From positions 1,736,001 through 1,800,000 of the forward strand of contig JARGXX010000001.1 in the NCBI GenBank assembly GCA_030374765.1: 64,000 bases of DNA. The letters are read 5' to 3'. Of this stretch, positions 56,745 to 64,000 are shown piece by piece (positions within the stretch are counted from its first letter, which is position 1; the number at the start of each line of letters is the position of its first letter). Under the pieces are notes generated by a model, which saw only the letters and a program-made list of their open reading frames with translations, searched no databases and was not told where the DNA came from. Both the position numbers and the translations under genes were made by a program. This DNA comes from Agarophyton chilense (taxonomy: Eukaryota > Rhodophyta > Florideophyceae > Gracilariales > Gracilariaceae).

Positions 56745-58709
56745 TTACAAATTCTTGAGGTTCTCTGTTCTATATTCTTGTCCAAAAAGCTTCTCGTTCC
56801 TCAGTTGCTCCCCACCGGAATTGCCCTGATTCTTTTCAACTTTCTTCTTCGAGGAGAAATGAATGGGTTTCCGATTTCGTAAGTTTCTCCCCACTTTAAA
56901 ATCAGTCGTATTTATAAAGTCTGTTCCACTGGATTTCGCACGGCTAATTCTTCCGTTTACCTCGTTGGACGGCTCTTGAAAGAGGTCCCTTTTGTTCTTC
57001 TGAATAAAATCTCTTAACCTCTCCATGGCAGGGCTTGAACGATGTGAACGATTTATTGGTGGTGACCGATCTGGTTCTTGAAGACCTGATTGTTTCTCAT
57101 TCCGCCCACTATCGGATTTTCTTTTAACCCCGTGTGATCCTTCTTTCCCCCCCCTTCTTCTCCTTGCTCTCAGAACTATTGTCCCGTCAAGACCAATCTC
57201 TACTCTGTCTTTTTCTTCTTCCAAAAACTTTTCGATATCGAACTCATCCTTGGCGTAATTGTTGACTGGTGTCCGTGAAGCTCCAGATTTCCTCGGTAAT
57301 AGATCTTCCATACTCCCAGTTCCAGAACAATCACTACACTCTACCTGAGTGGACCCATCGCAAGAAGGACAATGGTACATGGTTCCCATGATTTGTTTTG
57401 GTAATGTGACATTGTCCGTTCCAAATTCTTCGTAAAACTTCTCACCATTCTCACCAAAGTCTACGAAGCCAAACCCTTCACAGTATTCGCACCTGAGCAT
57501 CCCAACTCCTTCGCATTCAGCACAAACTTTCTTCTCATCTTCTCTCAACTTGAAAGGTTTCAAATTGAGTTGTCTTCGGTCTGACCGATGGGAGCTTGCG
57601 AACTGATGGAAGGTTTTGTCTATAAAACGCCGAATATTCTTCTCTTTTTCTGTTATGATTCGGTTCTTCTCAGCTTCTAGTTTGGCAAAAATCGGCATCA
57701 ATTCAAAGATCAAGTCTTCAGGTCCCGACTCCGGTAGACCGTTCGGGGCTCTGAGATTTTCTTCTTTCCAGTTTTGACGTCGACTTCTCTGGAAGTCTCT
57801 AATATAATGCTTGTTGTACATTTCAAACATTTCCGTAAGATCCAATTCACTTTGTTCATCGGTAGTAGCTGGGATGTTGTCGCGTGGAATATCAAAAGGA
57901 ATTCTTGAGGCAGTATTAGTGGACTTTGGCTTGTTCTTTGAGCCTCTGGGGCGACCGCGTTTGCGGGGGTTTGCTGCAGAATTCGGGGTATTGCCTGAAA
58001 TTGATTTCATTGAATCTGCGACAATCATTCGCTCGACTTCTACCGAAATCGATCGAGGGCGACCTCTTTTTCGTTTCAAAGGCATATCCGAAGCTTTCAA
58101 AGTTCCATCGGCACTGCCTCCGGTTTCGGGCGAGATGATGTCGTTATTCTCATGACGTTCGCCTTTTGGCTTATATGGACGACCACGACTCCGTTTCGTT
58201 CCGGATTTATCATTCCGCTCGTTTCCTACAGACGCAACCACCGGGGCAGTTTGCGTATCGGAGGGAATGCGGTGGACCTTTTGTTTTCGTGGTCGACCAC
58301 GCTTTCGTACGGGTGTAGGTGTGTTCTCAGCCTCAAGATATGGCGAGGATTCAGCTGGCTGCGACTTGGTCGGAATCAGCGGTAGTGTACTTATTTCTCG
58401 AGGCTCTGGTGATGTGTAGATGTCCTGTTTCTCGGACACTTCAAAGGACTTCGTACCCAGCTCTGGATAATTAGGAGCTGCGACTTCTTGCTTCTCGCGT
58501 AATTTGGCTTTATTCCGAGATCCTTTCGGGCGTCCTCGTTTTCGAGGTGGCTCAGAGTTTGTACAGAGGACGGTATGCAAAGTGAAAGCCGGTGCAGTTC
58601 GAAACGGAGAGGTGAGTCCGATTCGTTGACACCGGCTGAGCGATTGATTGCGTCCGTCGGGAATGATAAGAAGCAGCGAGGGTGTCGAAATGAATCCGAA
58701 ACCCAACAT
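56745..58709 (-). CDS. AT-hook protein with DnaJ-type zinc-finger motifs, possible plastid targeting
   Basis: 654 residues from the ATG at 58709; the upstream extension starts with GTG. The N-terminus MLGFGFISTPSLLL, followed by a basic hydroxylated stretch to about 50, resembles a red-algal-type transit peptide. Five AT-hooks follow at about residues 56-64, 135-142, 172-181, 212-220 and 249-257 (core RGRP), which bind the minor groove of AT-rich DNA. Around residues 395-470 four CxxC motifs (CAECEGVG, CEYCEGFG, CPSCDGST, CSDCSGTG) form a DnaJ-like zinc finger as in BSD2-type plastid proteins. No J domain. The C-terminus is basic. The combination suggests an organelle DNA-binding or nucleoid protein, but nuclear location is equally possible. 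Confidence 0.7.
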   Translation of the reverse strand: MLGFGFISTPSLLLIIPDGRNQSLSRCQRIGLTSPFRTAPAFTLHTVLCTNSEPPRKRGRPKGSRNKAKLREKQEVAAPNYPELGTKSFEVSEKQDIYTSPEPREISTLPLIPTKSQPAESSPYLEAENTPTPVRKRGRPRKQKVHRIPSDTQTAPVVASVGNERNDKSGTKRSRGRPYKPKGERHENNDIISPETGGSADGTLKASDMPLKRKRGRPRSISVEVERMIVADSMKSISGNTPNSAANPRKRGRPRGSKNKPKSTNTASRIPFDIPRDNIPATTDEQSELDLTEMFEMYNKHYIRDFQRSRRQNWKEENLRAPNGLPESGPEDLIFELMPIFAKLEAEKNRIITEKEKNIRRFIDKTFHQFASSHRSDRRQLNLKPFKLREDEKKVCAECEGVGMLRCEYCEGFGFVDFGENGEKFYEEFGTDNVTLPKQIMGTMYHCPSCDGSTQVECSDCSGTGSMEDLLPRKSGASRTPVNNYAKDEFDIEKFLEEEKDRVEIGLDGTIVLRARRRRGGKEGSHGVKRKSDSGRNEKQSGLQEPDRSPPINRSHRSSPAMERLRDFIQKNKRDLFQEPSNEVNGRISRAKSSGTDFINTTDFKVGRNLRNRKPIHFSSKKKVEKNQGNSGGEQLRNEKLFGQEYRTENLKNL

Positions 58710-58796
58710 CTGGGAAGAGATAACTTGCAGCTCGTACGGCTCGCCGTGCTCCAGGCGCTGCAAAAGCAATTGCTTGCCAAAGGGTCTGCGACGCAC

Positions 58797-59833
58797 TACG
58801 CAGTTTTCATTGAACAGGAAAGTATGTTAACGTACGATTGCCTTCGCACCAACACGTTCTGCATGTGTAGGATTGCTACCTTTCGTATCGTATCTACCTC
58901 TTCCGAGCGGATGGCTCGAATGTCGGCATCTGCGAGTCGTCATCTTACCTACAGAGCTCACTTCAATTTTTTTCGATATCCAAGTAGAAAATCGAATGGT
59001 TTACAGTTTCCCAGATTTTCGATCACACAAATTTACTAGCTAAAAGGCATGTTTCTTCTCTATCGAGATAAATTCGCCCAAAAAAGCAGATGCTATGACA
59101 GAATTAACCGTGCTTAGGGGTTTTATCTGCTGCTGTCTCAGCGGCGATTTGAGTTCATTTCGATCGTGATTGTTGCGCTCTACTGTCTCCGGCCTGGTAG
59201 GAAGGGGGGAAAGTATCCTTCTGAAGGATGGACATTTGATCTGTTTCTAAAGGATACGAGCCTTATGTGCGGAGGATCTTTTCATCTTCGAAAGCCTGAA
59301 AGGTGCTAACCCTTTAGCCTCTACTAAAAAGCCTCTGCTAGAGAGCGAACCGTAGATCTGCTTTGCTTCCCTCTAGAGCGAGGCAGTGAATTCAGACATC
59401 TCTCGAAAAGTAAATCGCTATGTGCCTTCAAAGATGCGGGGCGAGAGAAGCAAAATGTCCGTTCTCTTGCTTTCAGCCCCTGATGAATCGTTAACTCACA
59501 ACTAGTTCTGTCGCTGATAAACCATAATAATTTACTTCCATTCCTTACCATCGGGCTATGACTTGCTAACAGATGCGTTAGTACAGCTGAAAGCATATGG
59601 CGGGTTCTCATCGTAATAGCTGTCTTCCAAATAGATACAGTTCACCGATAATGCTGCCAGTCTGCTTCTGGTTTCGGCATACTATTATCAGGAACGCTGG
59701 TAGGATCAAGTTCTTGCGGAATTCTGCTATCCGTCGACACATACCAAAAACCCCAAAACAATTTAAGCTCTGCTCTCAAAGCAACCTCATCTTGCAACAA
59801 GGTTGTGTTGCGATTTCACGCGCCATTAGAAAT
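58797..59833. other. Intergenic stretch of about 1 kb
   Basis: No gene supported on either strand. It contains the upstream region of the AT-hook gene and the 3' flank of the SelW-like gene. Confidence 0.4.
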
Positions 59834-60334
59834 TCACTTATCACTGTGACCTAATGATCTATCTGGTTGGACTATATCTCGTACAGCTCTCTTGACTTCT
59901 TTCAGCTCTGGAAATCGGTGGGAATCCTTTCTGCTCCAGATCTGTATTGAATCCACCCAGACATCAAAGATACCAGACTCTGAGCCAGGTCTTAGTGCAA
60001 CTTCACCGAGTTCCTTTTCGAAAGTAACGAGAAGTTCTTGAGCCATCCAAGCAGCCCTAAGTCCCCATCGACATCCCGTGCAATACTCAATTAATACGCG
60101 GGGGCTTTTCGGAGATGAATCCAATCTGCATACAGCCGATCGAAAAGGACGAACTTGTGAAATCCCGCCTGTTGAAACACTGAAGGCAGGGTGTTTTAGG
60201 CAGGTCCCACGAGCATGATTTGAAATAGAGTTGTACCCTTCGAATGTCTTTGCCTTCATGGCTTCCTTCATAACAAATTTATGAGCCGAAGGAAACTGAA
60301 CGATTCGGTTAGGATGCACAGTGCCGACAAACAT
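59834..60334 (-). CDS. SelW-like Rdx (SelT/SelW/SelH) family protein, Cys form
   Basis: 166 residues, intronless. The first ~75 residues are an extension rich in Ser/Arg/Lys with few acids, which may target an organelle. From residue 80 the thioredoxin-like Rdx domain is clear: RVLIEYCTGCRWGLRAAWMA holds the CxxC redox motif (C85, C88). EVALRPGSESGIFDVWVD and the C-terminal VRDIVQPDRSLGHSD are the pattern of the bacterial and fungal Cys-containing branch rather than animal SelW. No UGA codon in the redox motif, so it is not a selenoprotein. Substrate unknown; the family is linked to redox control. Confidence 0.9.
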   Translation of the reverse strand: MFVGTVHPNRIVQFPSAHKFVMKEAMKAKTFEGYNSISNHARGTCLKHPAFSVSTGGISQVRPFRSAVCRLDSSPKSPRVLIEYCTGCRWGLRAAWMAQELLVTFEKELGEVALRPGSESGIFDVWVDSIQIWSRKDSHRFPELKEVKRAVRDIVQPDRSLGHSDK

Positions 60335-61261
60335 CGATCTCCGCTTTCGAAACCCTTGTACAGAGAACCTTGCTTCGGGCTCTGTTTTTGAAGTTGACTC
60401 CCTTTTGCAAAATTCTGCCGACGATATTCTCGGCTATTTAGAGATAGTGACCGGCCATGACAGAAGGTTTCAGCGTCGCGATGTTATTTACTTCTAACGC
60501 TCTAATTGCGCTAAACTTCACCGTCAACTACAGATGCTTTGCTGAACATCTGAGCATCATACATACCAGTCGGAAAGATTTGTCATACGAGCAAACCTCG
60601 GCGTGAAGTTGAGGCTACTAAAGACGCATCGGTAACGCGCATTAGTAGAGGACATTTATGGTTGTCAGGATTGCCGGCTAATGCATGTGGCACCGACGGG
60701 TGCTATGTCGCAACCTGACGCATTTCGAATGTGAAATGCTGTCGCGAGCATTGCGAGTTCTAAGATGCATAATGAACTCGCGTTTAGTTTCATCCACATG
60801 GAAGACCTGGATGAGATCAAGGACATAACTTAGTGTTGTAATTGTTTGTTTGTCTTTTTCAACTGCGCCTGGCCTCCAAACTACATTGCATGCATTGTAA
60901 GGGGTTGAAATCCTCGCCAAGGGGTTGTGTAGGAAAGCAAATTAGTACGGGTCAGTATTGTCGGTTTAATGCTGTTCACAGAGTCTTCCTCAGTTCTCTT
61001 GTATATCTAGCTCATAAAGCTAGCTACTTCTTCGAGTCTGTAAATGCCTACTATGCCTGAAAGTAAAACCATCAACCTCATAACAATGACACAGCATCTG
61101 CATGTCCCTCATCAGTCGAGTGCACCACGACATTTCGGAGTTCATTGGATGCAACGTGAATTGAACATGACGAATAAACTTGTAATCATGACGAACAACG
61201 AGTACAGACGCTTCTCTCAAGTCAAAAGGTCTGAGACCTCCAAAAAACATCTTCAAAATGG
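60335..61261. other. Intergenic stretch without recognised gene
   Basis: About 930 bp; only short frames without motifs. It includes the 5' flank of the SelW-like gene and the 3' flank of the CHCHD2-like gene. Confidence 0.4.
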
Positions 61262-61792
61262 TCATAGACGACTCGCATTCGCAAATCCGAGGTCCTGCTG
61301 CTGCCTCTGGCAAGCTGAAAGAATATCAATGTTCCACTGACAAGCACCTATATCTGAGCCGTTTCTTTCCATGCATTTCTTGAACTCCAGCATTTCTCTC
61401 GCACACACGGTATCCGGCAGCGGTTCTTCCGTCGAATATTCGGATGATGCAGGATCTACAGCGTTTATGGGCTCGGAAATAGGCTCAGACGCAGATCCAG
61501 ATCCCCCAAAGAAAGTGCGATCCATTGCGCGACCGGCCATGACACCCAAACCAGTTGAGGCTACGTTCGCCATAAACCCGCCCATTGCAGAGCCCTGTTG
61601 AGGCTGTGCTGCAACAGGTGGAGGGGCTGCGGCAGATTTTTGAGAGGCTGGAGCGGTAGACTTCGCTCGCGTCTGGGCAGGAGGCGGACTGGGACGAGAA
61701 CGAGTAGATGCAGATCGTGCCGCTGGTCGAGCGGACGCTCTAGAAGGTGCCGGACGGCGTCCGCCACTCGGGCGTGAGCTACGACGAGGCAT
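61262..61792 (-). CDS. CHCHD2/CHCHD10/MIX17-family twin CX9C protein
   Basis: 176 residues from the ATG at 61792 (the frame opens at a TTG three codons earlier). The N-terminus MPRRSSRPSGGRRPAPSR, rich in Arg/Ser/Pro/Ala, is typical of this family and acts as an import signal. A Gly/Ala/Met-rich hydrophobic segment follows (GGFMANVASTGLGVMAGRAM). The C-terminal CHCH domain has two CX9C motifs, CAREMLEFKKC and CQWNIDILSAC, oxidised by Mia40 in the intermembrane space. The proteins are tied to cristae and respiratory function. The tail after the last Cys is longer than in many orthologues (QRQQQDLGFANASRL). Confidence 0.93.
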   Translation of the reverse strand: MPRRSSRPSGGRRPAPSRASARPAARSASTRSRPSPPPAQTRAKSTAPASQKSAAAPPPVAAQPQQGSAMGGFMANVASTGLGVMAGRAMDRTFFGGSGSASEPISEPINAVDPASSEYSTEEPLPDTVCAREMLEFKKCMERNGSDIGACQWNIDILSACQRQQQDLGFANASRL

Positions 61793-63163
61793 TTCGTGCA
61801 AAGTAGAGCTGGTTGTCTGTTGAAGTCCTGACTTCGATGGATCGCGGCTTTAGAATCTTACTCTTGAAGATACTGGTGGACTCACCCGACTCCGGCACGA
61901 AAGGTGGGAAGTTGACGGAGCAGTGCTGCGTTCGAGACGAATCTGGAACCGCTGCACACTGGAAACAAATTGCAGACGTTCACACGTGTGGTGTACAGCA
62001 ATGCTTTCCGTTTCCGAGCTTCGTCTGGATTCAGGCCCGCAGGGCCGCGTTCAGTTAATTTTTTACTATACTGCAGGAAGCTACGAAGGGTACCATGGTA
62101 GATTGCCACCCTCCTCGACACTCAACACACGTGCTGTTTTCAAAAGAAATCTTTTCACTAGCTAGCTCACGGACTGCCCGGGCAATTTCCCCTTAACTAC
62201 GACGGTACGAATGCCGAATGCAATATACGACGTGCAGAACTTATGGACAGTATTCGTGTAGGATGTAATTTTCGTTCTCTGTTAGCTTTAACTCTAGATT
62301 GCACTCGCAAGAAGACTGTAATTCAGTGCACACAGCCAAAAAAAGGCTGAGTGCGTGACTATGAACACAAACCGACTCTACTAAATGTTCTCTGGCTTTT
62401 TTGCGCAAGTTTTGTTCAAACTGCTGGGACGAAGAACTCTCTCCGTACGAAGTAGGTTCTGGGTTTCGTATACATCTTGACTTACTGAGACGTGCAGTCT
62501 TTTCGTTATCTTCATAGAAAATAGTATGAGCTTTAGAGCTTGAGTGTTCGTTGTTATCAGAGGTGTCCACGCTTGAGCTGCTTTTGCATCATCTCAATTC
62601 AAGCATCAGCTGCAGAGCTACGAAAGGTAGCTAGCTAGCTTCTCTCGTCAGAGTTCAGTAGAAATGAGCATTTTGGCTGGAATACATCAGGCCGAGAAAA
62701 TTCGAGTAGGATGACTATTGACGTCGACATGATTTGCGGATTAGCTACAGCTTCTGACCAAGAGATTCTGTGTGCTTGATCTAGCTAGGAGCATGTCGTA
62801 ATCCGGATCATTTAGGGTGAATCGCACTCGACGAGAACATCTGAATTTTCAGCCGCAAGCGCTTTGTTTCTAGACGAAAAGCACAGTAGTGAAAAAAAAG
62901 GATTTGTTACTACAATTTCTTGGTTCTCTGTACAACTGCACAACCTCCCAACGAGTGAGAAGCTTGTACCTTTCGTACAAACGCAATTATCTTTTCTGGA
63001 CTGCGCATGTTTTCACCAGTCTATCGGATGAGGCATGGCACACGACGCATGAGGTATTGAAGAGCGAATGTTGTAATTGTGGATATCGTGGCGAGCGATA
63101 TAGTCTAGCTAGAGACTTTGATGCTTGCACTGTTCTCCACATTTCGACAGGTCTCGGAACCCA
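61793..63163. other. 1.4-kb intergenic stretch
   Basis: No gene supported. It contains tagctagctag-type short palindromes near 62630 and the upstream region of the right-edge gene. Confidence 0.4.
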
Positions 63164-64000
63164 ATGGACGGGTTTGTGCCGTATCCTTCATTTTTCCTTT
63201 CACAGTCGAAGAAAACGGAATCAAACAGCCCAATCACCCGCAGAAGGAGACATGTCGTGCTAGCTGGACACGGCCTTAAGCACAGAAGAAATAAGTCCAC
63301 GAAACATCATGTCAAGACGGAAGAGAATGGAGAAACAAGTGCTTCATCTCGTGCAAACCGACCTGAAGTAGATAAAATCGCTCGAAGCTTAGCTAATGCC
63401 AAAAACAGGTATGAAAGAATTTCGGATGAAGTTCGTGCCTTGCATGAGCTGCCTGATGACTATATACTGGGTGCTGATTTATCGGATCTCTACATCGGAG
63501 CTACATCTATTGTCCAAGACTTTCCTGTTCCAGACGCCCCGGCTTTCCACGGGCTATCTCCTCGAGAAGTTCTGACGATTGCAGAAGACTTTCTGCGAGG
63601 TATGGAGGTTTCCAATGAAGATCGGACTTCTTTGATGGAAGGGCTAAAAAATATTCTCATTTCCCTGAGAAACTGGGTTTCCGATATCAAAGAAGAAGCA
63701 AAATTGCTAGTTCTAGCACAAGAAGACATGGAAGCTGAGAATGACCCTATCCCCATGACAGCCTTCGTACACTTGCTGCAACTTGGGCGATTTTCTATTA
63801 TGCCGAGTCTCCCTACAATCGATGAGCCACCACCGCCGGAGCTCATACCACTTGGCACATCAAAGGAAGAAACTCTTGACACATCCATTATCATCAATCA
63901 TGATGTGCGAAATATTGTCGTTAAACAACAATGTGATTTGCGAAAAGAATCATTTTATCCATATGTGTTTGTGGCAACTAGAGGTGTATCGGTGATGCGC
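63164..64000 (+). CDS. Partial gene of unknown function running off the right edge
   Basis: From the ATG at 63164 the frame is open for 279 codons to the end of the window, too long for chance at this composition. The N-terminus is basic (ITRRRRHVVLAGHGLKHRRN). The following part is acidic and helical (VDKIARSLANAKNRYERISD, LPDDYILGADLSDLYIGATS), then a Pro-rich segment (IDEPPPPELIPLG). A cttttcctttcacag tract at about 63193-63207 could instead be an intron acceptor, making 63208 the exon start. No family is recognised. Confidence 0.6.
   Translation, partial: MDGFVPYPSFFLSQSKKTESNSPITRRRRHVVLAGHGLKHRRNKSTKHHVKTEENGETSASSRANRPEVDKIARSLANAKNRYERISDEVRALHELPDDYILGADLSDLYIGATSIVQDFPVPDAPAFHGLSPREVLTIAEDFLRGMEVSNEDRTSLMEGLKNILISLRNWVSDIKEEAKLLVLAQEDMEAENDPIPMTAFVHLLQLGRFSIMPSLPTIDEPPPPELIPLGTSKEETLDTSIIINHDVRNIVVKQQCDLRKESFYPYVFVATRGVSVMR

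Overview
This is nuclear DNA of an intron-poor eukaryote. The genes include a histone H3, the U5 snRNP GTPase Snu114/EFTUD2, the UFM1 ligase UFL1, mitochondrial ATP synthase subunit d and its assembly factor ATP11. Large genes such as Snu114, UFL1 and an inositol 5-phosphatase have no introns. Where introns occur they are short (45-365 nt) with GT...AG ends. The best guess is a red alga. Reasons are the low intron density, retention of UFL1 (lost in fungi), an AT-hook/DnaJ-zinc-finger protein whose N-terminus looks like a plastid transit peptide with an early Phe, and a plant-like H3 core. This lineage call is inference, not proof.

Layout. 1-1030: no gene seen. 1031-4530: a decayed DIRS-like tyrosine-recombinase retrotransposon on the minus strand, between ~150-bp direct repeats. 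4576-9856: a badly decayed Ty1/copia element on the plus strand, with only the last 89 bp of its left LTR left. 10455-21761: an almost complete 11.3-kb Ty3/gypsy chromovirus-like element with two 916-bp LTRs (10 differences), a TATAT target duplication, PBS and PPT. It carries a long antisense ORF (about 618 codons, one stop) between the chromodomain and the 3' LTR, three identical copies of the polypurine tract, and a pol with the N-terminal part of RT deleted. 23623-24964: a dead Tc1-like DD34E transposon with an IR/DR terminal layout. 39817-43944: a LINE on the minus strand (endonuclease, RT, RNase H; one stop) ending in a (GA)9 tail.

Host genes start at 27.4 kb: a DUF924 protein, an inositol polyphosphate 5-phosphatase, histone H3 convergent with Snu114, an F-box protein, ATP synthase d divergent from UFL1, a UQCC6/Brawnin-like small protein, a secreted Kunitz inhibitor divergent from a CCHC zinc-knuckle protein, ATP11 (ATPAF1), the AT-hook/DnaJ-zinc protein, a SelW-like (Rdx) protein, a CHCHD2/MIX17 twin-CX9C protein, and an unidentified gene running off the right edge. 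Four of these (ATP synthase d, UQCC6-like, ATP11, CHCHD2) concern mitochondrial energy machinery and lie within about 15 kb. The first 27 kb are essentially a transposon graveyard holding one young element.

The most promising novelty is the chromovirus-like element at 10.4-21.8 kb, for its antisense ORF, detached chromodomain and repeated PPTs. No database search could be run, so novelty is unverified.
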